64,000 bases of DNA, taken from NCBI GenBank assembly GCA_958296405.1, contig OY282519.1:248001-312000 (forward strand), read 5' to 3'. This DNA comes from an uncultured Pseudomonadales bacterium (GTDB lineage: Bacteria > Pseudomonadota > Gammaproteobacteria > Pseudomonadales > Azotimanducaceae). Each line of letters starts with the position of its first letter. The first letter of the stretch is position 1. The notes under the pieces are model-generated. The model saw only the letters and a list, made by a program, of their open reading frames with translations. It had not been told where the DNA came from and ran no database searches. Positions 8,993 through 17,624 of this stretch are shown piece after piece. The position numbers and the translations under genes were made by a program.

Positions 8993-10026
8993 CGGACCCG
9001 CTCGCCATCACCGAACATGCCGTCCGCGCCGGCGACCACACCACCTTCTACCTGCAGGCCGGGCCACCGGAGGGGCCGCTGGTCATCTTCCTGCATGGCT
9101 GGCCGGAGCTTTCCATCAGCTGGCGCCATCAATTGCCGGTGCTGGCCGGGCTCGGCTTTCGCGCCGTGGCGCCAGACATGCGCGGCTACGGGCGCTCCAG
9201 CGTCCCCGCCCGGCATGAGGACTACGCGCAAGCACACATCGTGCGCGACATGATCGGCCTGCTTGGGGCTCTGGGGCGCGACGCCGCCATTTGGGTGGGG
9301 CATGACTGGGGCAGCCCCGTGGCATGGAACATCGCCAGCCACCACCCAGAGCACACCCGCGCCGTGGCGAGCCTGTGCGTGCCCTACAACACCTTGGAGC
9401 GCGGCGTGGAGGCTTGCTTGCCACTATTGGATCGCGCTGTCTATCCGGCGGACGCCTATCCGGTTGGGCAGTGGGATTATCAGTACTTCTACGAGGAGTC
9501 CTTCGACGCAGCCACGGCGACGATGGACGCCAATCCAAGCTGCACTGTGAAGGCACTGTTCCGCAAGGGCGACCCAAGCGGCGTGGGCAAACCCGCCGGC
9601 ACTGCCTCCATCCGCGCCGCCGGCGGCTGGTTCGGCGGCGCCGAGCAGGCGCCAGACGTGCCGCGCGACGACGACATCGTCTCCGAGGAAGACGTCTGCC
9701 GCTACGCCGAGGCCCTGTCGCGCAACGGCTTCTTCGGCCCCAACGCCTGGTACATGAACCACGCCGCCAACAGCGCCTACGCGGAGCAGCGCACGCAGGA
9801 TGCCCGCCTTGCCATGCCGGCGCTCTTCATCGGCGCCCGTTACGACTATGTTTGTGAAACCGTGCATTCGCGCTTGGCAGAGCCGATGCGCGAGCACTGT
9901 GACGACCTGACGGAACACATCGTCGATGCCGGGCACTGGGTCGCCCAAGAACGGCCCCGCGAGGTGAACGCGCACCTTGTGCATTGGATTGCAAACCGCG
10001 TGCCGGACTTCTGGTTCGTCCGCTAA
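8989..10026 (+). CDS. epoxide hydrolase-like alpha/beta hydrolase
   Basis: A 345-residue alpha/beta-hydrolase. HGWPE forms the oxyanion region, VGHDWGSPVAW carries an aspartate nucleophile as in soluble epoxide hydrolases and dehalogenases, DMRGYGRSS follows strand four, and the C-terminal histidine is in DAGHWVAQE. A cap domain covers about residues 150-245. It overlaps the upstream TauD-family gene by four bases, so the two may act on successive intermediates. Epoxide hydrolase is likelier than esterase because the nucleophile is Asp rather than Ser. Confidence 0.9.
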   Translation: MTDPLAITEHAVRAGDHTTFYLQAGPPEGPLVIFLHGWPELSISWRHQLPVLAGLGFRAVAPDMRGYGRSSVPARHEDYAQAHIVRDMIGLLGALGRDAAIWVGHDWGSPVAWNIASHHPEHTRAVASLCVPYNTLERGVEACLPLLDRAVYPADAYPVGQWDYQYFYEESFDAATATMDANPSCTVKALFRKGDPSGVGKPAGTASIRAAGGWFGGAEQAPDVPRDDDIVSEEDVCRYAEALSRNGFFGPNAWYMNHAANSAYAEQRTQDARLAMPALFIGARYDYVCETVHSRLAEPMREHCDDLTEHIVDAGHWVAQERPREVNAHLVHWIANRVPDFWFVR

Positions 10027-10027
10027 C

Positions 10028-11335
10028 TTGCCGTTGGATTCGCAGCGTTTCAGCGCCCGCACGGCCTTGGCCGTGGTGATGGCGAACATGATCGGCACCG
10101 GCGTCTTCACCAGCCTCGGCTTTCAGTTGCTGGACATTCAGTCTGGTTTCGTCATCCTCATGCTGTGGGTGGTTGGCGGCGTCGCCGCGCTGTGCGGCGC
10201 GCTCACCTACGCGGAACTCGGCGCCGCCCTGCCGCGTTCCGGCGGCGAATACAACTTTCTGGGGCAGATCTATCACCCCTGCGCCGGCTTCATCTCCGGC
10301 TGGACGTCAGCGACCATCGGCTTCGCGGCGCCCACGGCCCTTGCCGCCATCACGTTTGGCGTCTACCTCTCGTCCGTGTTCGAGGCGCTGACGCCAACTT
10401 GGCTCGCCGTGACGCTGGTGGCGGCCCTCGCCGCCATCCACGCCACCAGCCGTCGCGCCAGCGGTGGCGCACAGCGCGCCTTCACCTACCTGAAGGTGCT
10501 GCTCATCGCCGTGTTCTGCGTCTTGGCGTGGGTGCTGGTCGATACCCCGGCAACGGTAGATTTCTTGCCCGCCGCGGGGGACGGCGCCCTGCTGGCGTCC
10601 GGCGCCTTCGCCGTCGGCCTCATCTATGTGAACTACGCCTACACGGGTTGGAATGCCGCCACCTACTTCATTGACGAGTTGGAGCGTCCGGAGCGGTCGC
10701 TGTCGTGGGTGCTTGCCCTGGGCACCGCGCTGGTGATGACGCTCTATGTGCTGCTCAACTTCACGTTCCTGTACGTCGCGCCGATGGACGCCTTGGCCGG
10801 CGAACTCGAAGTGGGGTACATCGCCGCGCAATTCGTGCTCGGCGAATCTGGCGCTGCGGTGATGGGCGTGGCGTTGGCGCTGCTGTTGATTTCCACCGTG
10901 AGCGCCATGACGCTGGCAGGGCCGCGTGTGCTGCAAGTGATCGGGCAGGATTTCCGCGCCTTCCGCGCCCTCGCTCGCGCCAACGTGCGCGGCGTGCCGT
11001 TCGTGGCGGTGTTGTTTCAGTCCGCCTTGGCCGTCACGTTCATCCTGACCGCGTCGTTTGAATCCATCCTCGTTTTCGCTGGGTTCACGCTGGGGCTCAA
11101 CACATTTTTCACCGTGGCTGGCGCGTTGGTGCTGCGGTGGCGCGGCACCGCGACGGCCGGCGCGTGGCGCATGCCGCTGTACCCCTTGCCGCCGCTGGTG
11201 TTTCTCGCCATCACGGGTTGGACGCTGGCCTACATCCTGATGCAGCGCCCCATCGAGGGGCTTGCCGGGCTGGGCATCGTGGCAAGTGGCGCGGCGTTCT
11301 ACTTCGTCAGCAAGCGCTTCGCGCAGCCGCGGTAA
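10028..11335 (+). CDS. APC-superfamily amino acid permease
   Basis: A 435-residue inner-membrane transporter with about twelve hydrophobic helices. The first contains MANMIGTGVFTSLGFQLL, the glycine-rich substrate and ion site of APC permeases; ALCGALTYAELGAALPRSGG and the YVNYAYTGWNAATYFIDELE loop are also typical. The open frame reaches back to 9977 inside the hydrolase gene. I place the start at the TTG at 10028, directly after the hydrolase stop; a TTG at 10034 is also possible and neither has a strong ribosome-binding site. Transport of an amino acid or amine is inferred. Confidence 0.85.
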   Translation: MPLDSQRFSARTALAVVMANMIGTGVFTSLGFQLLDIQSGFVILMLWVVGGVAALCGALTYAELGAALPRSGGEYNFLGQIYHPCAGFISGWTSATIGFAAPTALAAITFGVYLSSVFEALTPTWLAVTLVAALAAIHATSRRASGGAQRAFTYLKVLLIAVFCVLAWVLVDTPATVDFLPAAGDGALLASGAFAVGLIYVNYAYTGWNAATYFIDELERPERSLSWVLALGTALVMTLYVLLNFTFLYVAPMDALAGELEVGYIAAQFVLGESGAAVMGVALALLLISTVSAMTLAGPRVLQVIGQDFRAFRALARANVRGVPFVAVLFQSALAVTFILTASFESILVFAGFTLGLNTFFTVAGALVLRWRGTATAGAWRMPLYPLPPLVFLAITGWTLAYILMQRPIEGLAGLGIVASGAAFYFVSKRFAQPR

Positions 11336-11444
11336 CTTCGCCGCGCGATGGCGGCACCTAAGTGCGGAGTGGGCGAGAGGCGAGGAGAGCGGAGAGAGCG
11401 AAGGAAGCGAAGGAAGCGAGGAAGCGAGAGGCGGCTGCCCTGCC

Positions 11445-11476
11445 TGAGCCCGCGCCACAATCGGCGCGGGCTCGGC
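11445..11476. terminator. GC-rich hairpin between convergent genes
   Basis: A perfect 11-bp stem (GAGCCCGCGCC at 11447-11457 and its complement at 11464-11474) closes a six-base loop and can be extended by two outer pairs. It lies between the 3' ends of the rightward permease and the leftward TonB receptor. There is no U-tract, so it may block transcription only partly or protect mRNA ends. A purine-rich stretch with GAAGGAAGC repeats precedes it at about 11376-11431. Confidence 0.55.
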
Positions 11477-11493
11477 AGAGCGATTGAAGCGGC

Positions 11494-14400
11494 CTAGTTG
11501 CCCATCGTGTAGCTCAAGCCCACCCTGAACATGCGCCCAAACGGGTTGTGCGAGAAGGCGTCGTAGTTCATTTCGCGAGACATGAACGGCGGATCGTCAT
11601 CCTCCATGTTGAGAATGGAGAACACGGCCCGCAACTGATCGTTCATGAAGCTGTATGTGATGTGCATGTCATGCGTGACGTGCGAGGCGACTTGGCCTTC
11701 CACGCCGAAGCCCTGCATCAGGTAGTCGTAGCTATCGATGGCATTCACAACCCAGCGGGCATTCAACGCATTCCAAGCGTAGTTGGCCGACAAGCGTCCC
11801 TTCCACTCCGCAAGCGTGCGCGCCAGCGGCGTTCGGTAATTGAGCCGCCCCAACGCGTCGTAATCGCCACCGAACTCCCAAGCGCTGATGTCGTAGGAGA
11901 GGATGCGCGTGCCGGCAAGGTCGAACGACAGGTAGCCCGGCCCAGCCTCCATGCCATAGCGGATGGTGAAGTCGATGCCATCCGTCTCGATGTCTGGCCC
12001 GTTGACGATGTCGATGTTGATGATCTCCACGTCCGCGGCGGCGGCGTTGCCACCGAACACCAGCCGGTCGAAGTACGGGCTCGCGGGATCGCACGGATCC
12101 GTCGCGGCACCCGGGCAGGCAAGGCCCAACACATTGTTGAAAGGCTCCGTCACCAGCGGCTTTTGGAAGTCGTAAGACCAGTAGTCCAAGGTGACGAACA
12201 GGTTGTCGCTGTCCGCGATCAAGGCGTCCCGGTCCACCAGCAGCCCGACGTTGATGGTGGTGGCCTCCTCAGGCTCGAGACCCGGGTTGCCCCGCGTATC
12301 GATGCGCTTGAACGCGCCCGTCACACCCACGAACTGAAGGCTGTTCGAGGAGTTGGCCGGCACGGTCTGATTCAGCGTGGGGCCGCGGAAGGTGGTGCCG
12401 AAGGAGGCGCGCACGCCCACGCTGGGCGTGATCTGCCACCGCATGGCAACCTTCGGGTCGGTGCTGCCGCCGGTCTCGCCGCCATAGTTCTCATGGCGCA
12501 CCGAGAGCGTGCCGTCCAGCACATCCGAGAACGGCAGCCTGAACTCCGCAAACGCGCTCCAGATGCGGCGATCGTCATCAATGGGGAAACTTGGCGGCAG
12601 GAAGCCGTAGAGGCCCGTCCTGCCGGTCTCGCAATCCTTGATTTCGGGGCCTGCAGCGCACGGGAACGTCACGCCGTGGAAGAAATCCGAGGAGTCCACG
12701 CCGCTCTCGTAGGTCTCGCTGCGGTACTGCGCGCCAAAGGCGTACTCGATGTTGCCCCCCCCCATCTGGAAGCGGTCCAACCCGCCCGTCAAGATGCCCT
12801 CGAACACCAAGAGCGAGGTTTCCCCCTCGAATAAGCCATTAGTCACCATGTAGTCTCTGAGCGGTTGGTTGCTCAGTGCCGGGTTGGCGTCTGGGTTGGA
12901 CGCTTCGCCGTTCTTCACGAACGGATGCGAGCCGGGCATGGCGTTCGAGAACGGTATCCAATAGCTGCACGGGCCTTGGCCGGCCCAGCGCTGCACGGTA
13001 TCCAAAGAAAACGAAAGGTTGCCCTGATCGTCGTACTCGTTGGGCACTTGGCGTTCACATTCGAAGCCGCCAAGCCCTTGGCGGGCGCGCGCATCCCGAT
13101 ACACCATCGTGTCGCCGCCCGCGCTCTCGCGTTCAGACTGCGAGTAGGTGAGCGACATCTGCCAAGCGCGGTCTCCCCAATCGCCATCGAGGGCGGCGGC
13201 GAACCGCTGCAGCTCGGAATGACGGTGATGGCCCCGGCGCGGGCCGTCTTGGCCGTAGTAGCGGCCGTAGTACCAGCCAACCTCCTGCCACGCCGCCGGA
13301 ATGTCGGCGTCGTCTTGGGTGCCGCCATCGCCCTGCCAACGGCAATAGGCCGCGTCGCAGTGCGCGTAGCCGCCGTAGATGTCCGGGTACTTGGACGCCA
13401 TGTCCACGAGGCCCGGGTTGTTGGCGCGGATGGTGCGGGTGTCGTCCACCAGCCTGTTCGGCGGATAGCTCGGCGACGTGCCCCAGTGCGGCACATCGCT
13501 GTCCGTCATCAATAGTTCGAGGCTCAGCGTGGCGGTGTCGCTCACCGCCACGGTCGCTTCCGTGAACCACTGCCAGCGCGTCGCATCTTCAATCAAGTTG
13601 TCGAACGCCGTGTACTGGAAGCGGCAGAAGCCGCCGATGCCGGGATTGCCGTTGCCGAGCGAATCTGGATCCGCGAACGGCGTGTTCGAGATGTTGGTGT
13701 TGGCGCCGCCCAAGTCTTCGCAGTTCGGGTCGACAATGCCGGTGGCGAGCAAGCCGCCAAAGCCGCTAAAGCCAGTGCCATCGGCGGCCGACGTAGCGTT
13801 CCACCGGTCGAGCGGCACGAACACCGCCGGACGGCCCACCGAAGACCAACCGCCGGCCGGGCTGTCGGCGTAGCTCCGCAGCGCCCAATCCCGGTCTGCA
13901 ATGTTGAGTTCGCCGCGGTCGATGTAGCTGGCGGAAGTCATCAACTGCACGCGGCCATCCATCAACTCGCCGCCCCAGATGAGGCCGAACTCGGTGTCGC
14001 CGTCGGCGTCATCCACAGTCTTGTGGCTGGCGCTCACCTCAAAGCCCTGGAAATCTCCCCGGGTGATGTAGTTCATCACGCCGGCGATGGCGTCGGAGCC
14101 GTAGGTGGCCGCAGCGCCGTCGCGCAGCACTTCAATGCGCTGCAGGGCGATGGACGGCAGCATGTTCACATCCACCAATAGCTGCGCTTGAGCGCCAATG
14201 GCATGCGGCGACCAAGTGGTGCGGCGGCCATTCAACAGCACCAAGGAACGGCTCGGCCCCAACCCGCGGATGTTGATGGTGGCGCGGTCTGCCCCGGCGC
14301 CGGCCTGGAATTGGTCCGTCTCGCCATCCGCGCCTTGCGAGAACGACAAGCTCTTGATGAGGTCGATGGCGGTTGGGGAACCTTCGAGCGCCAGATCTTC

Positions 14401-14577
14401 CCGCCGCAGCGTGGTGACCGGCAGCGCCGCATCCTCCGGCGTGCCCTTGATGTAAGACCCGGTGACGACGATTTCCTCGATGCCCTCGGCGTCCTCCTCG
14501 CCCCAAGCGAGGCTGGCGAGCCCCACCACCATGCTTGTCGCAAGCGCATAGCGGAACTTTCTTGAGCCATTGATCAT
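11494..14577 (-). CDS. TonB-dependent outer-membrane receptor
   Basis: A 1027-residue receptor. The signal sequence ends near ASLAWG, the TonB-box-like EEIVVTGSYIKG follows, and the plug domain contains ATINIRGLGPSRSLVLLNG and IEVLRDGAAATYGSDAIAG. The rest is a long beta-barrel with many Tyr, Trp and Asp residues. The last residues are SYTMGN, without the usual final aromatic residue. The start at 14577 is chosen because GGGAGAG precedes that ATG; MGEFG at 14592 is an alternative. It probably takes up a large organic nutrient or metal chelate. The plug resembles the group often linked to plant-polymer or peptide uptake, but the ligand is unknown. Confidence 0.92.
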   Translation of the reverse strand: MINGSRKFRYALATSMVVGLASLAWGEEDAEGIEEIVVTGSYIKGTPEDAALPVTTLRREDLALEGSPTAIDLIKSLSFSQGADGETDQFQAGAGADRATINIRGLGPSRSLVLLNGRRTTWSPHAIGAQAQLLVDVNMLPSIALQRIEVLRDGAAATYGSDAIAGVMNYITRGDFQGFEVSASHKTVDDADGDTEFGLIWGGELMDGRVQLMTSASYIDRGELNIADRDWALRSYADSPAGGWSSVGRPAVFVPLDRWNATSAADGTGFSGFGGLLATGIVDPNCEDLGGANTNISNTPFADPDSLGNGNPGIGGFCRFQYTAFDNLIEDATRWQWFTEATVAVSDTATLSLELLMTDSDVPHWGTSPSYPPNRLVDDTRTIRANNPGLVDMASKYPDIYGGYAHCDAAYCRWQGDGGTQDDADIPAAWQEVGWYYGRYYGQDGPRRGHHRHSELQRFAAALDGDWGDRAWQMSLTYSQSERESAGGDTMVYRDARARQGLGGFECERQVPNEYDDQGNLSFSLDTVQRWAGQGPCSYWIPFSNAMPGSHPFVKNGEASNPDANPALSNQPLRDYMVTNGLFEGETSLLVFEGILTGGLDRFQMGGGNIEYAFGAQYRSETYESGVDSSDFFHGVTFPCAAGPEIKDCETGRTGLYGFLPPSFPIDDDRRIWSAFAEFRLPFSDVLDGTLSVRHENYGGETGGSTDPKVAMRWQITPSVGVRASFGTTFRGPTLNQTVPANSSNSLQFVGVTGAFKRIDTRGNPGLEPEEATTINVGLLVDRDALIADSDNLFVTLDYWSYDFQKPLVTEPFNNVLGLACPGAATDPCDPASPYFDRLVFGGNAAAADVEIINIDIVNGPDIETDGIDFTIRYGMEAGPGYLSFDLAGTRILSYDISAWEFGGDYDALGRLNYRTPLARTLAEWKGRLSANYAWNALNARWVVNAIDSYDYLMQGFGVEGQVASHVTHDMHITYSFMNDQLRAVFSILNMEDDDPPFMSREMNYDAFSHNPFGRMFRVGLSYTMGN

Positions 14578-14710
14578 GCCAAACTCTCCCATGCGAGGAC
14601 CCTGCGGCCCGGTGCTCTGCCTCGCGGCAGCCAACCAATCGAGATGCCAACGCCGTGGCCATTCGTCGCTTGTCCAAGCGACGTGTGTCAGGCCATGTCG
14701 CCCAAAAGCG

Positions 14711-14739
14711 GATATTCCGCCTTTGTTGCAATATGTCAA
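14711..14739 (-). promoter_or_regulatory. sigma70-like promoter for the TonB receptor gene
   Basis: Reading leftwards, a perfect TTGACA (14739-14734) is followed after 17 bases by AATATC (14716-14711). It lies about 130 bases ahead of the receptor start and inside the divergent spacer before the lipoprotein gene. The match to consensus is seen; activity is inferred. Confidence 0.5.
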
Positions 14740-14826
14740 GGGATAGTTTCAGCAGCGCCAGCCCCGCCGGCGCTGTTCTGGTTCAGGCGCTTGAACCGCC
14801 GCCCACAGAGGAATAAGTTGCGCTTG

Positions 14827-15372
14827 ATGGATAGTGTGCCACGCCCAACCGCCCGGCCCCGAGCGGGGCCGCCATGCCCGCCTTGGCGCGGCGTTGCGTT
14901 GGTGGCGCTGTTGGCGCTAGGCGGCTGCAGCGAGCCGTTCGGCTTCATTCCCGGCGGCGCGCTGGAAGGCAACGAAGCCATGCCGCCGTTCGACTGGTCG
15001 ACGCTCGCGGACGTTGACGACGTGCAGTTGGAGTTCCGTCCCGACAGCCCGTACTCCATCAATATCTGGGCGGTGGGGTTGGGGGCGGACGCCTATGTCG
15101 CGACATTCGAAGATGGCACCCGCTGGACCGAGTACCTGCGCGAGACGCCCGATGTGCGCATACGCGTGGGGGCTTCCATCTACCGGCTCTTGGCGGTGCG
15201 CGTACGCGATGCCGAAGAGCGCGAGCGGGTGAGCGCCGCATTCGCCGCCAAGTACGACATCGACGAAGACGACAACTGGGTGGCCAGCGGGCAGGTGTTC
15301 CGGCTGGACCGGCGCGTCGAGGCTGCGCAGGTAGCTAGGGAAGGCTTGAACAGTGCGCCAAGCGATCGCTGA
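14827..15372 (+). CDS. small lipoprotein with a possible FMN-binding split-barrel-like domain
   Basis: A 181-residue protein. A proline-rich basic start leads into VALVALLALGGCSE, a clear lipobox with the acylated cysteine in GGC, so it should be membrane-anchored. The remainder, with TRWTEYLRETPDVRIRVG and AVRVRDAEERERVSAAFAAK, resembles the pattern of small FMN/F420 split-barrel proteins (DUF2255 or nitroreductase-like) in which a strand pair is followed by an AERE helix. That is a fold-level guess. The ATG at 14827 is used; a TTG at 14818 is better spaced from AGAGGA and may be the real start. Confidence 0.65.
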   Translation: MDSVPRPTARPRAGPPCPPWRGVALVALLALGGCSEPFGFIPGGALEGNEAMPPFDWSTLADVDDVQLEFRPDSPYSINIWAVGLGADAYVATFEDGTRWTEYLRETPDVRIRVGASIYRLLAVRVRDAEERERVSAAFAAKYDIDEDDNWVASGQVFRLDRRVEAAQVAREGLNSAPSDR

Positions 15373-15420
15373 CGGTCGGCGAGGGCGGCCTCCGCCGCGC
15401 CTTGGGCGCCTGCTGATTCG

Positions 15421-16254
15421 CTAACGCGGCTCGTTCAGGCTCCAGTCGTAGTCGTAGTCCAGCCCGCCTTGATAGCCGCGCAGGCGCGTGGCCAAGTCCG
15501 CTTCGGCGTACTGCGCCAAGTGTTCGATGACGCCGGCTTCATTGCCGCCAAAATCCTCTTGGTACCAGCCGTAGATGCTGGATACCACCAAGCCATCATC
15601 GGCAAAGCGCGCGCCGCGCGGATGATTCACATAGCCCTTGGCAGCAGCCGTCAGCAACCATTCCGCGTTGGCGCCGGTGAACGCCTGCGACGCTAGGTTT
15701 GGGCAGCCGATGCTGGCGCAGTTCACCGCGTAATGGATGCGCGGGTCTCGCCAGATCGGGCGCAGAATGCGGTGTTCGATGTCGTCCAAAGTGAGCGCCT
15801 CGCCGGCCACGGCGACGCGCTCGTCCCCCCAAGGGCCATTGCTCAACCGCCTCTCGCTGATGTCCAGGATTGAGTCCACCGGAAAGGCATCCACCACCAC
15901 CTGCACCGTCAAGGCGTTGTAGAAGTTCACCCAGTAAGCGAACTGCTCGGCCTTGGCGTAATCGCGCGGATCCATGGCCTGCAATGACTCCAAGTACGCC
16001 GCCAAGCGTTCGTGGTCCGCCGTTTCCTGCAGTGCCGCATAGTCGAATCGGTTGACGCCGGATGGATCGTCGGTGACGAGATAGGCGTCGAGCAGCGCTT
16101 GCCAATCGCTGTGATCGATGGCTGCGGCGTTCGCCACATCGCTCTGGTCCCACAACGCCGTGTCCGTGTCGCCCGTGCTGGCCGCAGCCGCCAAGCAGAT
16201 TGCCGCCAGCGCGGCGCAACGCACCATCGGGCGCTTGTCCCCATGCTTCGCCAT
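15421..16254 (-). CDS. exported DUF547 protein
   Basis: A 277-residue protein. The N-terminus has a hydrophobic segment (AALAAICLAAAAS) acting as signal peptide. The DUF547 domain covers about residues 50-265, with FAYWVNFYNALTVQ, HYAVNCASIGCPNL and SIYGWYQEDFGG, all diagnostic. DUF547 has a papain/transglutaminase-like look, with conserved Cys and His, but no confirmed activity that I know of. GAGGAAC directly before the ATG at 16254 fixes the start. It is divergent from dsbB across about 290 bases. Confidence 0.85.
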   Translation of the reverse strand: MAKHGDKRPMVRCAALAAICLAAAASTGDTDTALWDQSDVANAAAIDHSDWQALLDAYLVTDDPSGVNRFDYAALQETADHERLAAYLESLQAMDPRDYAKAEQFAYWVNFYNALTVQVVVDAFPVDSILDISERRLSNGPWGDERVAVAGEALTLDDIEHRILRPIWRDPRIHYAVNCASIGCPNLASQAFTGANAEWLLTAAAKGYVNHPRGARFADDGLVVSSIYGWYQEDFGGNEAGVIEHLAQYAEADLATRLRGYQGGLDYDYDWSLNEPR

Positions 16255-16542
16255 GTTCCTCGCTTCCCGCGTTGCCCTGTCGCCAGCGCAATGCCGCGAT
16301 GATACCCAGATGGCCTCGCTCGCGCCGCTGACGTCGCGCAGTCGGCGCGGGCTATGGCGTGTCCAGCCTGTGGGGTGTACCGTTGCGGCATCGGCATCCG
16401 GGTGAACGCATGGGGCACGAGCGTGGCGCCGACCATCGCTTCCTGTTGAGCGGCGAAGCGCCATTCCGACGCCCGCAGCGAAAGCGCCCCAGCGCGCTCG
16501 CCGGACCAAACATGCGGCAAGACACCAAGTGGCGATGAGCCA

Positions 16543-17019
16543 ATGCGCCTGACCAGAGCCCACTGGGGCATCGCCATCGCCGCCGCGGTGACGGTGTTCC
16601 TTGCGGCAGCGCTGGTGCTGGAGCACGGCTTCAACATGGAGCCCTGCGCACTCTGCCTGATGCAGCGCCTATGGTTCGCGTTGGCCGGGCTGTTGGCCGT
16701 TTGTGGCGTGCTGCACAAGCCGCGCCTTGGCATCTACCCCGCCGCCACCGGGTTGGCGGCGGTGGTTGGCGGCGGCTTCGCCGTGCGCCAGCTCTGGCTT
16801 GAGAGCCTACCGCCGGGCGAGGCGCCAAGTTGCGGGGCGGGCATCCAATACTTGCTTGAAGCCGGCATGGCCAGCGAAGCCCTCAGGGCCATGGCCCTCG
16901 GCACGGCGGACTGCGCCGCCACCCCACCGTTTCTCGGCCTGTCGCTCGCGGCGTGGGCGTTGGCCGGTTTCGGCGCCATCGTCGCCGCCGCGGCCATGCA
17001 GTGGCGCGCCAACGCCTAG
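16543..17019 (+). CDS. dsbB: disulfide bond formation protein B
   Basis: A 158-residue inner-membrane quinone reductase that reoxidises DsbA in the periplasm. Four membrane helices are visible. The first cysteine pair is C35-x-x-C38 in EPCALCLMQR, and the second is Cys97 (PSCGAG) and Cys124 (ADCAATPP), exactly the DsbB layout. No dsbA is next to it. Its stop codon overlaps the stop of the convergent acpH gene in the shared bases CTAG. Confidence 0.93.
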   Translation: MRLTRAHWGIAIAAAVTVFLAAALVLEHGFNMEPCALCLMQRLWFALAGLLAVCGVLHKPRLGIYPAATGLAAVVGGGFAVRQLWLESLPPGEAPSCGAGIQYLLEAGMASEALRAMALGTADCAATPPFLGLSLAAWALAGFGAIVAAAAMQWRANA

Positions 17020-17624
17020 GCAGGCGCCGCCTGAACGTGGCCTGTTTCTGCCTTCCACTCGGCCACGGCGCGGACGAGGGCCGGAAAGTAGCCGGCGAAA
17101 TCCACTTCAAGGGCCGGCAACTGAGCGTCCAGGATGGCGTCGAGATGCATTGCCAGATGGCTCTGGCGCAACCGCTCCAAGATGTGCAGCATCCCGCGTC
17201 GCGCGGCTTCTGGATGCTGGTAGCGCGTCAGTAAATCGATCTCGCACATGTGCTCGAAGAAGCGCCGACCGGCGGGGGGCAGGTGTTGCCGATACCCCGC
17301 GATGGCCGCATAGGACGACGCGGCGAAGCTGGGCAGGCTGTCGACGCCTTGGCGCGCCCAGTCCTTGGCGAGGCAGTGATCCGCCACCACGTCCACCAAC
17401 GCTGGCGCCACCCGCCGCAACGCCGGATGCAGCCGGGCGACGCTCTGCGCGATGCCGGGCAGGGCGTTGCTCACCGCATCAATGCGCCGATGCAGGCGAA
17501 TGCCGGCCGCGAGCGGCGGCGGCAACCGATCCGGCACGGGGCCCTTCACAAAGTCGCCGATGAATCCGCCCGCCATCAACGCCGTGTCTGGGTGGCCCAG
17601 CAGGCAGTGGGCGAGGAAGTTCAC
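17016..17624 (-). CDS. acpH: acyl carrier protein phosphodiesterase
   Basis: A 202-residue HD-like hydrolase that removes 4'-phosphopantetheine from acyl carrier protein. The opening NFLAHCLLGHPDTALMAGGF with GDFVKG, then GIRLHRRIDAVSN and VVADHCLAKDW, matches the AcpH (DUF479) family, whose His and Asp residues bind the metal. It starts with GTG at 17624, overlapping the gshA stop as GTGA, so it should be translated together with gshA. Confidence 0.9.
   Translation of the reverse strand: MNFLAHCLLGHPDTALMAGGFIGDFVKGPVPDRLPPPLAAGIRLHRRIDAVSNALPGIAQSVARLHPALRRVAPALVDVVADHCLAKDWARQGVDSLPSFAASSYAAIAGYRQHLPPAGRRFFEHMCEIDLLTRYQHPEAARRGMLHILERLRQSHLAMHLDAILDAQLPALEVDFAGYFPALVRAVAEWKAETGHVQAAPA

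Noticed and set aside
11376-11431. GAAGGAAGC purine repeats as a minisatellite or CRISPR-like array
   Set aside because: Units are short, irregular and without spacers; more likely a low-complexity 3' region.
11548-12834. 428-residue rightward open frame
   Set aside because: It is antisense to the TonB receptor, whose domain pattern is unmistakable; long antisense frames are expected at this GC content.
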